This document shows, in pieces, positions 36,523 through 46,681 of a stretch of DNA of 64,000 bases (the first letter of the stretch is position 1; each line of letters begins with the position of its first letter). Where the stretch lies: the NCBI RefSeq assembly GCF_008039575.1, contig NZ_VDUY01000003.1:496001-560000 (forward strand), given 5' to 3'. A program made the translations under genes and the position numbers. Below the pieces are notes generated by a model. That model ran no database searches, was not told the DNA's origin, and saw nothing but the letters and a program-made list of their open reading frames with translations. This stretch comes from Zeimonas arvi. Lineage in GTDB: Bacteria > Pseudomonadota > Gammaproteobacteria > Burkholderiales > Burkholderiaceae_E.

Positions 36523-39500
36523 TCAGCCGGTGCGCGCCGCGCGTCCTCGCGTGAAGCCGGCGACGTGGCGCAGCAACTCGTCGTCGCGATACGGTTTGCC
36601 GAGATACACGTCCACGCCCAGGGACATCGCGTAATTCCGATGCTTGTCCGCGGTTCGCGAGGTGATCATCACGATCGGAATGTCGCGGTAGCGCTCGTCG
36701 CCGCGCAGGTTGCGCGTCAGGTCGAAGCCGTCCATCCGCGGCATCTCGATGTCGACCAGCATCACGTCGGGACGGCGATCCTGGAGCTGGCGCAGCGCGT
36801 CGACGCCGTCCTTGGCGAGCATCACGTCGTAGCCTTCGCGGACCAGCAGTCGCTGGGTGACCTTGCGCACGGTCAGCGAGTCGTCGACCACCATCACGGT
36901 CGGCGGCACGTCGGCCAGCGCGGCGACCTTGGGACCCGCCGCGCCGCGGTCCAGCCAGGCGTCGCCAAGCACCGCCTGGGCGAGCCGTACCGCGTTCAGG
37001 ATCAGGACGATGTCGCCGTTGCCGAGCACGGTGGCGCCGCCGATGCCGCGCACCCGCGCCACCTGCGGCCCGACGTTCTTGACCACGACTTCCTGAGTGG
37101 GGCTCACCGAGTCCACGTGGATCGCGAGCCGCTGGTTGGCGGAGCGGATCACCACGACCGGCGACTGATGCTGGGCCACCGGCTTGAGCTCGCGCGCGTC
37201 GACCAGCGTGCCCAGGTAGTGCATCGGCACACGGGCGCCCTGCCAGTCGATGTTGCCGGCGGCGTAGGCATCGGCGAGCGCCTGCGGCCGGTACTGCAGC
37301 ACCTGCTCGACGCTGGACGCCGGAATCGCGTACTTGAGCGGCCCCACGGTGACCAGCACCACCTGCGCGATTGCGAGCGTGAGCGGCAGGTGAACGATGA
37401 AGCGAGTCCCGGCGCCGTGCGCCGACTCGATGTCGATGCGGCCGCCCAGCGAAGCGACTTCGGCGCGGACCACGTCCAGGCCCACACCGCGACCGCTGAT
37501 CTCGTCGACCGTGCCCGCGGTGCTGAAGCCCGGCAGGAAGATCAGCTCGCTGGCCTGCGCCTCGGACACCGTCTGGTCCTCGCGGACCAGACCGTTCTCC
37601 CTGGCCTTGGCCACGATGCGCGCGGTATCGAGGCCGCCGCCGTCGTCGGCGAAGACCAGCACGACCTCGTTGCCTTCCTGCCTCACCTCGAGGCGAATCT
37701 CGCCGGTCTCGGCCTTGCCCGCAGCCAGCCGTGCGGCCGGCGGCTCCACGCCGTGGGCCACCGCGTTGCGCAGCAGGTGCTCGATCGGCGCAGCCATGCG
37801 TTCGAGCACGCCGCGATCGACCTCGACCGAAGCGCCGCGCACGTCCATGCTGACCCGCTTGCCGAGCTCCTTGGCGGCCTGCCGGACCACGCGATACAGG
37901 CGGTCTGAGATCGATCCGAACTGGACCATCCGCATCCGCATCAGGTTCTGCTGGAGCTCGCGCAGCACCTGGCCCTGGCGCAGCATGTCCTGCGTGGCGC
38001 CATCCAGGCTGCGCATCGCGTTCTGCTGGACGGTGGCCACGTCGTTGACCGATTCGGCCAGCATCCGGGTCAGCTCCTGGAAGCGGGTGAAGCGGTCGAA
38101 CTCCAGCGGGTCGAAGTCGCTGTCCTTTTCGCGGCGCTGCGCGTTGCGCGCCTGGATCTGCGACTCGGCCTGGATCTCGATCTCGCGCAACTGCGTGCGC
38201 AGGCGGCCCACGTTCTCGGTGAGGTCCTGCAGCGACTGGCGCAGCTGCGACAGCTCGTTGTCCAGCCGCGAGCGCGCGATCGACACCTCGCCGGATTCGT
38301 TGACCAGCCGGTCGAGGAGGTCCGCGCGAACGCGGACCAGCGCATTGGCGCCCGGCTGGGGCGCGGGCACGGCAGGCATGGCGACTTCGCGCGATGCGGA
38401 AGCGGGCGCGGCCGTGCGTGGGGCCCGGTCGGAGGCGGCGTCGGCCGGAGTGCGCGCGGCCAGATCCGGCTGGTCGGCTTGCGCGGCCGTCGCCGCGATG
38501 GGCGCCGCATCGACGTCATCTTCCGCCGGAACCTCGTGCGCCTCGGCCGAAACCTCGAGTGCGAAGTCGGCATCGGCATCGACCCCGGCGGCGGGCTCGA
38601 CGGCCTGGACGTGCTCGGCCGCGCCAGGACCCGCAACGCCGCGCTCGCGGATCGCCTCGAACATCTCGACGACTTCGTCGTGCTCGGCCACCAGCTCGTC
38701 GATCAGCGCGAGCGGCACCACCGTGAGTCCGTTGGCGGCCTCGACGCGGGTTTCCATCTCGTGCACCCGCTGGCCCAGCGCCATGGCGCCGGCCATCCGC
38801 GCGCTGCCCTTCACCGTGTGAAGCTGGCGCATCAGCAGCTGCTGAAGCGCGCGATCGGCGGGCTGCGACTGCCAGGCGCGCAGGTTCTCGCCGATCTGCG
38901 GCAGGATATCGGTGGCTTCCTCGACGAAGAGCGGCAGCAGGTCCGCATCGAGTTCGCCGGCCTCGGCAGGTTCGGCAGGCTCGGCACGACGCGGCGCCAG
39001 GCGAGGCGCCTCCCAGCGAGCGGCAAGCTGGTGGGCCAGCGCGAGCGCGGCCGGCTCGTCGCCGGGCATTTGCCCCGCGGCGAAGCGATGGAGCATCGCC
39101 TGGATCGTCTCGATGCAGCGACCGTAGTCCGCGAGGTCTTCCGGAGCCATCGCGCGGCCGCTGGCGCGCTGGCTCAGCAGGAAGGCTTCGAGCCGATCGG
39201 CCATCGCCTGCACCGGGCGCAGCGACACCACCGAGGCGCTGCCTTTCAGAGAGTGCACCGCGCGCTGCGCGTGATCGGTCGCGGCGCGTGCCGGCGAGGC
39301 GGCCCAGGCATCGGCATCGGCGAGCAGCGTCGCGATCAGCGAATCGGCCTCACCGAGGAAGATCTCGTAGAGCGGGCGGCTCAGGGCCACGGGGCCGATC
39401 CGGACTTCGTCGGAGGGCTCGGGTTCGACGGCCGGTGCGGCCGCCGCGGCCGGCTCCGCTTCGGCAACCGGCTCCGCTTCGACGATCGGATCGATATCGA

Positions 39501-42477
39501 TCGCCGCGAGATCCCCCGCTTCGATCTCCACCGGCTCGATCGCGGGCGGCGAAGCGATCTCGCTGGATTCGAGTTCGGCAAGTTCAGTCGGCGCCTCAAC
39601 GACGATGGGCTCGTCGACCGCGGGAAGCGCTTCCGCTACAGGAAGCGCCTCGACCACAGGAAGCTCCTCGACCACAGGAAGCTCCTCGACTTCGGGAAGC
39701 TCGTCGATTTCGAGAGGCTCGTCGGCCGCGCGCGGCGTTTCCGACACCGGCGGCGCGGCCGGCTCGAGCTCAGGGTCGTCGACAGCCGGTTCTTCGAGAG
39801 CCTGGGTGTCGTCGCGAGTCTGTTCTTCTTCGCCAGCCCGCGGTCCTTCCGGAGCCGCAGCTTCGTCAGCCGGGACAGCGGCGACCTGCGACAGGTCGAA
39901 CTCATCGTCCAGATCCAGCGTCGGACGACCAAAACTGTCGGCCGCGCTGTCGTCGCCGGCCTCGGTCCTCGATTCGACGGCAGTTCCGGCGCCATCGTCG
40001 AAGCCCGCGGCGAGTGTCGCGCCGGCGGCCACCAATGCGGCCAGCGCCTCATCGCCCGGACGGCCATCGTGCACCGCGTTGGCGGCATCGACGACCGGCG
40101 ACGGATCGATCCTGGCCTGCGGCCGATCGGCCAGCACGCCGACCCAGCCGCGGAAGAGCGCCGCCACCAGCTCGATCAGGTCGTGCAGTTCGGGGCCGGC
40201 GGGCCGGGTCTCGGCCAGCCACAGGTTGAGCACCCGCTCCATCGACCAGGCGGCATCGCCCACGTCGGTCAGGCCGACCATCCGGCCCGAGCCCTTGAGC
40301 GTGTGGAAGCCGCGGCGGATCGCGGTCAGCGCGTCGGGGTCGGACGGGGCCTCCCGCGAAAGACCGACCGCCTCGTCGATCGCGTCGAGCACCTCGACCG
40401 CTTCGCCGAGGAAGATCTCGAGCAGTTCGAGATCGGGTGAGGCCGCATCGGACTCCGGGGCGGGAGCGGCGGCGGATTCGGCAGCCACGGATCCGGCCGC
40501 CGAGGAATCGATGGTCGCAGGCGCGATTGCCGCGACAGCCGATGCGGGGGCTTCCGTCGGCGCAGCCGTGGCTGCAACGGTTTCGGATTCTGCCGGCGGG
40601 CGCGCGGTTTCCGTCGGCGCGCCCGCGTGAGTCCTCCTCACACCGACGCTCGGCCGGGCGTCGACGCCGGCCTGCGCGTCCATGCCCGCATCGACCGAGG
40701 CCTGGATGCGCCCGGTATCCGGATCGAACGCCACGCCGATGCCCGCCCGGTCGGGCGAGGTCAGCCCATCGACGAAGAAGCCGAGCGCGCCGAGGCTTGC
40801 GGCGACGTCCTCGAATCGGGCAACAGGAGCGGCCGGTTCGGCGCCGCGCTCGTCACCGGTCTCTGCCGGCGCGTCGAGCGCGGCGTCGACCTCAGCGGCT
40901 TCGATGCGGGCGGCCTCGGCCCGAGCAGCCTCGGCGAAAGCGTCGACCTGCCCCGCCACCGCGGCGGCGGCGTCGCCCGCCTGCGCATGGCCGAGCAGCT
41001 TCAGCGCGCCGCCGATCTGGCGCAGCTGACGCCCCGCGCCGGCCAGTCCGACATGCTGGGACTGGTCGCGGAAGTAAGCGTCCAGCGCCTGCTCGACCTG
41101 CTGCAGCGTGGCGCGCGACTCGGCGACGAAGGTCGCCATCGTGATCCGTTCGTGGGCTGCCTGTCCGAGCGCACGCATCCAGTCCGGCAGCGGCGGCAGC
41201 TCGCCGGTCGACTTGGCCGCCACGTGAAGCCGGTCGCCCAGTTCGACGGCTCGCGACTCCAGCTCACCGGCGCGTGCGAGCCCGTGCTCGAAGATCTGCT
41301 CGGCGAAGAGCAGCGCGCTGGCCGCTTCGAGCGCCAGCGCCTCGTCGGTCTCTCGCTCGGGCGAGGCCGCGGCGTGCGCGCAATCGAGCAGGCCCGCCGC
41401 GAGGCGAGCCAGGCCGGCGGCGGGCAGGCTGGCCACCGCATCGACGAAGTGCCTGGTGGCCTCGAGCCGGGCCGAGGCCGCCACGGGCCCCGAAGAAAGG
41501 CTGTCCCAGGCCTGCTTGGCGGCAGCCAGTGCACCGCGCGCGAGATCGAGCGCTGCGGGATCGAAGGCGCCGTAGCGCCGGGTCTCGTAGTCGGGGGGGA
41601 TCGCGTCGTCCAGCCCGAATGCCTCCCGGACTTCGCGCACCAGCGGCGAGCCTTCGCGCGCGCCGGCGAGCAGGAACAGGGTCTCGGCAAGCAGGCGATC
41701 GGCGACCGGCAACAGCTCGATCACCGTCTGGCGGATCTGCAGGTTGATCCGGGCCAGCAGGCGCTTGGCGGGCACGTCGAGCGGCAGCGCGCCATCGCGC
41801 CAGGCGTCGAAGCAGGCCAGGGCCGCGCGCCAGAACGCGGCCTGCCTGGCGCCGCGCTCGGAATGCAGGACCGTCTCGACCGCGTCGCGCATCGCCGCCA
41901 GCGCAGCCGCGTCTTTCGGGTCGCGCATCAGCCGCAGCAGACCGCGCTCGAACTCGCCTCGCGCGGCAGCCAGTGTGGCCGAGTCGCGCACACGGACCTC
42001 GGGCGCCTCGAAGGCGCACCGGGGCTGCGGCACCACGAAGAGATCCGCGGGGTGGATGCGTTGTGCGCCGCGCGTGGCGAGCAGGTCGCGGTAATAGGGG
42101 AAGAGATGCAGCGGCTGGTGCGACTCGCCCGCGAGCAGGCGGTCCAGGTACTCGGCCACCGCACCGCAGGCGCCGGCGAAGGTATCGACGGCGGCCGCGT
42201 CCAGCGGCAAAGCGCCGGTCTCGACCGCATCGAGGAAGCGCTCGGCCTCGGCGGTCATCATCGGCACGCCCGACAGGCCGACGATGGCCAGTGCCCCATG
42301 CGCCTGGTGAACGCCGGTGCGCGCGGCGCGCAAGGCCGAGGCGTCGTCGGGTCCGGCGCCGAGCTGGCGGCGCAGCGCATCGACCGCGTTCTGCAGCGAC
42401 TGCCGGATCTCGGACGCGCACCAGGACAGCACCGACAAGTCGGGCGCCGCGTCGAACTGCTGGACCTCGTCCCTCAT
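36523..42477 (-). CDS. chpA: Pil-Chp hybrid histidine kinase/response regulator
   Basis: ChpA (also PilL) is the CheA-like kinase of the type IV pilus chemosensory system. The 1984-residue protein has an N-terminal FimL-like/degenerate Hpt part. Three canonical phosphotransfer sites follow: FHTLKGSGRMVG near residue 725, VHSLKGSASVV near 1075 and LHTVKGSARMAG near 1220. Next come the dimerisation helices, a HATPase domain (HLLRNAVAHGVEPP near 1570, then SGRGVGLDVVRAEV), a CheW domain about 1700-1850, and a receiver domain with VMVVDDSLTVRK near 1862 and the phosphoacceptor Asp in MLVDIEMPRMDG near 1906. Acidic Glu/Pro/Ala-rich linkers separate the Hpt domains. It is the last gene of pilG-H-I-J-chpA. 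Confidence 0.96.
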   Translation of the reverse strand: MRDEVQQFDAAPDLSVLSWCASEIRQSLQNAVDALRRQLGAGPDDASALRAARTGVHQAHGALAIVGLSGVPMMTAEAERFLDAVETGALPLDAAAVDTFAGACGAVAEYLDRLLAGESHQPLHLFPYYRDLLATRGAQRIHPADLFVVPQPRCAFEAPEVRVRDSATLAAARGEFERGLLRLMRDPKDAAALAAMRDAVETVLHSERGARQAAFWRAALACFDAWRDGALPLDVPAKRLLARINLQIRQTVIELLPVADRLLAETLFLLAGAREGSPLVREVREAFGLDDAIPPDYETRRYGAFDPAALDLARGALAAAKQAWDSLSSGPVAASARLEATRHFVDAVASLPAAGLARLAAGLLDCAHAAASPERETDEALALEAASALLFAEQIFEHGLARAGELESRAVELGDRLHVAAKSTGELPPLPDWMRALGQAAHERITMATFVAESRATLQQVEQALDAYFRDQSQHVGLAGAGRQLRQIGGALKLLGHAQAGDAAAAVAGQVDAFAEAARAEAARIEAAEVDAALDAPAETGDERGAEPAAPVARFEDVAASLGALGFFVDGLTSPDRAGIGVAFDPDTGRIQASVDAGMDAQAGVDARPSVGVRRTHAGAPTETARPPAESETVAATAAPTEAPASAVAAIAPATIDSSAAGSVAAESAAAPAPESDAASPDLELLEIFLGEAVEVLDAIDEAVGLSREAPSDPDALTAIRRGFHTLKGSGRMVGLTDVGDAAWSMERVLNLWLAETRPAGPELHDLIELVAALFRGWVGVLADRPQARIDPSPVVDAANAVHDGRPGDEALAALVAAGATLAAGFDDGAGTAVESRTEAGDDSAADSFGRPTLDLDDEFDLSQVAAVPADEAAAPEGPRAGEEEQTRDDTQALEEPAVDDPELEPAAPPVSETPRAADEPLEIDELPEVEELPVVEELPVVEALPVAEALPAVDEPIVVEAPTELAELESSEIASPPAIEPVEIEAGDLAAIDIDPIVEAEPVAEAEPAAAAAPAVEPEPSDEVRIGPVALSRPLYEIFLGEADSLIATLLADADAWAASPARAATDHAQRAVHSLKGSASVVSLRPVQAMADRLEAFLLSQRASGRAMAPEDLADYGRCIETIQAMLHRFAAGQMPGDEPAALALAHQLAARWEAPRLAPRRAEPAEPAEAGELDADLLPLFVEEATDILPQIGENLRAWQSQPADRALQQLLMRQLHTVKGSARMAGAMALGQRVHEMETRVEAANGLTVVPLALIDELVAEHDEVVEMFEAIRERGVAGPGAAEHVQAVEPAAGVDADADFALEVSAEAHEVPAEDDVDAAPIAATAAQADQPDLAARTPADAASDRAPRTAAPASASREVAMPAVPAPQPGANALVRVRADLLDRLVNESGEVSIARSRLDNELSQLRQSLQDLTENVGRLRTQLREIEIQAESQIQARNAQRREKDSDFDPLEFDRFTRFQELTRMLAESVNDVATVQQNAMRSLDGATQDMLRQGQVLRELQQNLMRMRMVQFGSISDRLYRVVRQAAKELGKRVSMDVRGASVEVDRGVLERMAAPIEHLLRNAVAHGVEPPAARLAAGKAETGEIRLEVRQEGNEVVLVFADDGGGLDTARIVAKARENGLVREDQTVSEAQASELIFLPGFSTAGTVDEISGRGVGLDVVRAEVASLGGRIDIESAHGAGTRFIVHLPLTLAIAQVVLVTVGPLKYAIPASSVEQVLQYRPQALADAYAAGNIDWQGARVPMHYLGTLVDARELKPVAQHQSPVVVIRSANQRLAIHVDSVSPTQEVVVKNVGPQVARVRGIGGATVLGNGDIVLILNAVRLAQAVLGDAWLDRGAAGPKVAALADVPPTVMVVDDSLTVRKVTQRLLVREGYDVMLAKDGVDALRQLQDRRPDVMLVDIEMPRMDGFDLTRNLRGDERYRDIPIVMITSRTADKHRNYAMSLGVDVYLGKPYRDDELLRHVAGFTRGRAARTG
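39624..39713 (-). repeat. Five 18-base tandem repeats in the chpA linker
   Basis: Five imperfect units of 18 bases, of the form gaagctcctcgaccacag, run without gaps inside chpA. They encode a repeated acidic Pro-Val-Glu-Glu-Leu-type hexapeptide in the linker between the first and second canonical phosphotransfer domains (around residues 920-950). The in-frame unit length means copy number can change without breaking the gene. Confidence 0.85.
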
Positions 42478-42501
42478 TGGGCGTTCCTCATGGCGCCTTC
42501 C

Positions 42502-44733
42502 TCAAGCGACCTTGAAGCGAGTCACCGAGCTCTTCAGTTCCTGCGCGAGTTCGGAGAGCTGGCGAATGGAGCCCGCCGTCTGCAGGGTGCCTTCGCTGGT
42601 CTGTTCGGTCACCAGCAGAATGCGCTGGATCGACTGGGCCACGGTGCCGGCCGACGCGGCCTGCTTGGACGTGGTGTTCGAGAAGTCCTCGATCAGCTCG
42701 GCCAGGTGCTTGGACACGCGGCCGATCTCGCCGAGCGCGCGGCCGGCCTCGTCGGACAGCCGTGTGCCCTCGACCACGCCCTGGGTGCTGCGCTCCATGG
42801 CGGCGACCGCGTCCTGCGTGTCGGTCTGGATGGTTCGGATCAGCGCGGCGATCTGCTTGGTGGCCTCGGCCGAGCGCTCGGCCAGCCGCTGCACCTCCTC
42901 GGCCACGATCGTGAAGCCGCGCCCGGCCTCGCCGGCCGACGCCGCCTGGATGGCCGCGTTGAGCGCGAGCACGTTGGTCTGCTCGGTGATGTCCGAGATC
43001 AGCTCGATGATCTCGCCCACCTCCTGCGAGGACTCGCCGAGCCGCTTGATCCGCTTGGCCGTCTCCTGGATCTGGTCGCGGATGCCGTTCATGCCGCTGA
43101 TCGCGTTGTCCACCGCGCGCGAGCCTTCCTCGGACGCCGACAGCGAGTGGCGCGCCACCTGCGCCGACTCGGCAGCGCGGGCCGACACCTCGTTGATCTG
43201 CTGGGCCATTCGCAGCACCGACTCGCCGGTCTCGCGGATCTCGCGCGACTGCTGCTCGCTGGCCGCCTGCAGGCTGGACGCCGTCATCTGCGCCTTTGAC
43301 GAGGCCTCGCCGACCATCTCGGCGGTGGCGTTGATCCGAGACACCAGGCTGCGCAGCTCCTCGACCGTGTAGTTGACCGAATCGGCGATCGCGCCGGTGA
43401 TGTCCTCCGACACGGTGGCCTGGATCGTCAGGTCGCCGTCGGCCACTTCCTGCAGCTCGTTCATCAGCCTCAGGATCGCGCCCTGGTTCTGGTCGTTGGC
43501 GCGCTTGGCTTCCTGCTCCAGCCGCTCGGCCACCGCGCGCTGGCGCTCGGCCTCCTCGGCGCGCTGCTCGCTGTCGGACAGGAAGGCGCGGAACATGCCG
43601 AACAGCGCCAGCAGCGCCACCGCGCCCGACACCGCCGCGATCACCTTGCTCCAGGCGGCCAGGCCGCCGCCGGCGCGCAGCGCGTCGCGCAGCGACTCCA
43701 GACGACCGCGCACCGGCTCGCTGTCCGCGAAGATCCGTCGCTCGGCCGCGCGGGCCTGCTGCATGCCCTGGAAATTGGTCATCAGCGTGGCGAGCGAGGC
43801 TTCGGTGGCGGTGCTCGCCTGGCGCAGCCACTCCAGCGAGCGCCGCGCCTCGCCCTCGCCCACAGGAGAGATGCGCATCCGGTCGCTGCCGTTGAGCAGC
43901 GCGTCCGACAGCTGGCGCAGCGAGCTGACGGCCTGCCGCAGGCCCTCGGCATCGACCACGTCGGCAATACCCAGCGCCCCGGCGTCGCGGGCGATGCGCT
44001 GCGACAGCGCCACCAGCTCGCCGGCCATCGCCACCTCGCGAGCCGAGGCGCCGGCCTGCAGGCGATTGGTGGCCACGACCTGGGTGGCTGCCAGCAGCTG
44101 AGGATTGGTGCGGGCCACCTGCTGACGGAAGTCGGCCAGCGAGGTCAGCAGGGCCTGCTGACCCAGCAGCGCGGCGGCCGCCTGGTCGCTGGGACGCCAG
44201 CCATCGAGCAGGGCCGCGGCGTCGGGCGCGTCCGCCCCGAGCGGCGCGGCCACGCCGGCATCGGCGAGCTGGCGCAGCGAGCGGTTCACGGTCTGGCGGC
44301 TCTCGTCGAGCTGGCGGAAGGCATCGGTGTTGCCGGCGATCGCGTTCGGGGCGGCCTTGGCCAGCCGCTGCGAGTGGGTCAGCGCATCGCCCAGCCACTG
44401 GGTCCAGCGCGCGGTGTCAGTGGCCTGGCGGGCGTCGAGCCACAGGAAGGCCAGGCCGAGCAGCGCCGACATCAGCAGCACGGGCAGCCAGACCTTGAGC
44501 TGCGACTGGAAAGGCAGGTGGCCGATGAAGGGGATCGTGAAGCGCTTGCGCCGCCGGGTGCCGCCGGCCCGCACCGCGTCGTCGGCATCGGCGTCGTGGG
44601 AATCGAAGCCGATCGGCTCGCCGCCGTCGTCGGGCAACAGGGTCTCGATCAGCGCGGTGTCGGGCGCGGCATCGACGGGTACGTTCGACCGTGACTGCCT
44701 GAACCCCGGGAGCTTGATGGCCATCTTCAGCAT
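42502..44733 (-). CDS. pilJ: Type IV pilus methyl-accepting chemotaxis protein
   Basis: PilJ is the receptor of the Pil-Chp system. The 743-residue protein has a membrane helix near residue 80 ([19 protein letters not shown]) and a periplasmic region of about 280 residues with PilJ-type helical repeats. A second helix ([18 protein letters not shown]) and a HAMP-like segment follow. The long cytoplasmic coiled coil has the signaling tip [20 protein letters not shown] and [20 protein letters not shown]. The ATG at 44733 is chosen, with AGAAGAGA upstream; an earlier in-frame start would overlap pilI. It sits between pilI and chpA. Confidence 0.95.
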   Translation of the reverse strand: MLKMAIKLPGFRQSRSNVPVDAAPDTALIETLLPDDGGEPIGFDSHDADADDAVRAGGTRRRKRFTIPFIGHLPFQSQLKVWLPVLLMSALLGLAFLWLDARQATDTARWTQWLGDALTHSQRLAKAAPNAIAGNTDAFRQLDESRQTVNRSLRQLADAGVAAPLGADAPDAAALLDGWRPSDQAAAALLGQQALLTSLADFRQQVARTNPQLLAATQVVATNRLQAGASAREVAMAGELVALSQRIARDAGALGIADVVDAEGLRQAVSSLRQLSDALLNGSDRMRISPVGEGEARRSLEWLRQASTATEASLATLMTNFQGMQQARAAERRIFADSEPVRGRLESLRDALRAGGGLAAWSKVIAAVSGAVALLALFGMFRAFLSDSEQRAEEAERQRAVAERLEQEAKRANDQNQGAILRLMNELQEVADGDLTIQATVSEDITGAIADSVNYTVEELRSLVSRINATAEMVGEASSKAQMTASSLQAASEQQSREIRETGESVLRMAQQINEVSARAAESAQVARHSLSASEEGSRAVDNAISGMNGIRDQIQETAKRIKRLGESSQEVGEIIELISDITEQTNVLALNAAIQAASAGEAGRGFTIVAEEVQRLAERSAEATKQIAALIRTIQTDTQDAVAAMERSTQGVVEGTRLSDEAGRALGEIGRVSKHLAELIEDFSNTTSKQAASAGTVAQSIQRILLVTEQTSEGTLQTAGSIRQLSELAQELKSSVTRFKVA

Positions 44734-44761
44734 GCTTGGTCTCTTCTTCGCATCCGACGCA

Positions 44762-45334
44762 TCAGCGGGCAACCGCCATGAAGCGATCGTCGACGGCGAG
44801 CCTGGCGAGGCTCAGTTCGGTCCACAGGCGGCCTTCGGCGTCGATCCAGTCGGCGCCGAGCCAGGCGGGGCGCTCGCCGCTGGCGGATCGACTGACCGCC
44901 GGATTGCCGTGCTCGTCGTCGCCGCCTACCGCGTTGCCTTCGGCCGGCTTCATCGTCTCGACGTTCTGCAGCCCCAGCATCCGGGCCACCACCACCGACG
45001 CGTTCAGGCCCAGCCGCGGCGCGAAGGCGATCAGCCGCGCCTCGCGGCTGGCCGGCGTGAAGGAATCGCCCACGAATCGCGCCAGGTCGGACACCGCGTA
45101 CAGCGAGCCGCGCAGGTTCACCAGGCCGCGGAACCAGTCGCGGGTCAGCGGCACCGGCGCGATCGTCTGCGGAAGCGGCACGACCTCGCCGGCCTCGGAC
45201 AGCTCGACCAGCAGCCGGCGCGAGCCGACCTGCACGCCCAGCCGCGCGGTGGGCGCCGCGCCCGACGCGGCCTGGCGCAGGCGCTCGGACAGGCGCGCCT
45301 GGAATTCGCGAAGGTTCTTCTTGCGGTCGTTCAT
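44762..45334 (-). CDS. pilI: CheW-like adaptor of the Pil-Chp system
   Basis: This 190-residue CheW-domain protein links PilJ to ChpA. It has the CheW fold pattern [20 protein letters not shown], then [21 protein letters not shown], a typical receptor- and kinase-binding loop. An insertion rich in Gly, Asn and Asp near residues 135-155 ([16 protein letters not shown]) is longer than in most PilI proteins. It follows pilH by 30 bases and precedes pilJ by 28. Confidence 0.94.
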   Translation of the reverse strand: MNDRKKNLREFQARLSERLRQAASGAAPTARLGVQVGSRRLLVELSEAGEVVPLPQTIAPVPLTRDWFRGLVNLRGSLYAVSDLARFVGDSFTPASREARLIAFAPRLGLNASVVVARMLGLQNVETMKPAEGNAVGGDDEHGNPAVSRSASGERPAWLGADWIDAEGRLWTELSLARLAVDDRFMAVAR

Positions 45335-45364
45335 CGGCGGCGTGGTGTCGTTGACGTCCAGCGC

Positions 45365-45727
45365 TCAGGCGGTGGCCAGTTCGGCCACGCGCTGGAGCAG
45401 TTCCTCGGGGCGAACCGGCTTGGTGAGGTAGTCGCGCGCGCCCTGGCGCAGGCCCCAGATGCGGTCGATCTCGGCATCCTTGCTCGAGCACAGGATGATC
45501 GGGATGCCCTTCGTTTCGGGATCGCGGGACAGGTCGCGCGTGATCTGGAAACCGTTTCGGCCCGGCATGACCACGTCGAGCACGATCAGCCCCGGGCGCT
45601 CGACCCGCACCTTCGACAAGGCCTCCTCGCCGCTGGACGCAGTGGCCACCTGATAGCCACTGCGCAACAGCAGGTCGGTGAGGAACCAGCGCTCGGTGGG
45701 CGAGTCGTCGACGACGAGGATCTTCAT
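45365..45727 (-). CDS. pilH: Response regulator, single receiver domain
   Basis: This 120-residue CheY-like receiver has KILVVDDSPTERWFL at the start, the phosphoacceptor Asp in LIVLDVVMPGRNGFQ, and the conserved Lys in DYLTKPVRPEELL. In P. aeruginosa PilH acts with PilG to control extension and retraction motors. The ATG at 45727 gives a single-domain protein; the longer open frame upstream is non-coding. It lies between pilG and pilI. Confidence 0.95.
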   Translation of the reverse strand: MKILVVDDSPTERWFLTDLLLRSGYQVATASSGEEALSKVRVERPGLIVLDVVMPGRNGFQITRDLSRDPETKGIPIILCSSKDAEIDRIWGLRQGARDYLTKPVRPEELLQRVAELATA

Positions 45728-45794
45728 GAAGTCGGGCGGGCTCGGGTGGATCGTGCCGGGTCGGCTCGGGCGGAACGGGGTCACGCGTGCGGGG

Positions 45795-46298
45795 TCAGGC
45801 GGTGGCTGCGAACGACAGCGTGATGCCGGTCGCGACACTTGCCGCCGTCCCGGGCTCGGACGCATCGGAAGCGCCCGCGCTCTTGCCTGCCGAGTTCGCA
45901 GCGGCCACGCTTCGATTCAGGTGCTCGCCCACCGTGCGGATCAACGTGTCCTTGGTGAAGGGCTTGGTCAGATACTGGTCCGAGCCCACCATGCGGCCAC
46001 GCGCGCGATCGAACAGGCCGTCCTTGCTGGACAGCATGATCACAGGAATGTCGCGGTAGCGCGGGCTCTTCTTGATCAGCGCGCAGGTCTGGTAGCCGTC
46101 GAGCCGCGGCATCAGGATGTCGCAGAAGATCAGGTCGGGCTCGTGGTCCGCGATCTTGGCGAGCGCATCGAAGCCGTCCTCGGCGAGCAGCACCTCGCAG
46201 CCTGCCTGCTTCAGGAAGATCTCGGCGCTGCGGCGGATCGTGTTGCTGTCGTCGATCACCAGCACCTTCAGGCCCGACAGGCCGGCCGCTTGGCTCAT
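45795..46298 (-). CDS. pilG: Response regulator, twitching motility
   Basis: This 167-residue receiver protein has LKVLVIDDSNTIRRSAEIFL, the Asp in LIFCDILMPRLDGYQTC, and the Lys in DQYLTKPFTKDTLI. The C-terminal 45 residues, rich in Ala, Ser and Gly, extend beyond the domain and are unlike the shorter E. coli-type CheY. It is the first pil gene in the Pil-Chp operon, directly after rubredoxin (one base between genes). By analogy its phosphorylated form promotes pilus extension and raises cAMP. Confidence 0.95.
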   Translation of the reverse strand: MSQAAGLSGLKVLVIDDSNTIRRSAEIFLKQAGCEVLLAEDGFDALAKIADHEPDLIFCDILMPRLDGYQTCALIKKSPRYRDIPVIMLSSKDGLFDRARGRMVGSDQYLTKPFTKDTLIRTVGEHLNRSVAAANSAGKSAGASDASEPGTAASVATGITLSFAATA

Positions 46299-46299
46299 C

Positions 46300-46488
46300 T
46301 CATACCTCCACCATCTCGAAGTCCTCCTTGCGGGCGCCGCATTCGGGACAGGTCCAGTTCATCGGGATGTCCTCCCAGCGCGTGCCGGGCGGAATTCCCT
46401 CGTCGGGCAGACCGTCTTCCTCGTTGTAGATCCAGCCGCAAATCAGGCACATCCACGTTCGAAAGCCGGCGTTCTGCGCGTCGCTCAT
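46300..46488 (-). CDS. rubA: Rubredoxin
   Basis: This 62-residue electron carrier has the two iron-binding pairs WMCLICGWIY and WTCPECGARK, and the acidic EDGLPDEGIPPGTRWEDIP between them. The ATG at 46488 has an AGGAG eight bases upstream, and a longer in-frame start is not supported. It leads the pilG-H-I-J-chpA gene run, a common arrangement in betaproteobacteria whose functional meaning is unclear. It diverges from thiE. Confidence 0.97.
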   Translation of the reverse strand: MSDAQNAGFRTWMCLICGWIYNEEDGLPDEGIPPGTRWEDIPMNWTCPECGARKEDFEMVEV

Positions 46489-46681
46489 CTGGTTTCTCCT
46501 GGCTGATGGTCGTTCTTCAGGACCCGTCGCGCGGGGCTTGCGTGCCGGCGAGTTCCGCCGCCGGCCGCCCGCTGCGCAGGCCCTTTTTCCCTGTGAGGCG
46601 ATGGTAACCTCGGCCCCGAAGCGCCACCGATGGGCACCGACCAGTGGCGAGGATGTTGCGACGAACGCACAGGAGTGTGTC

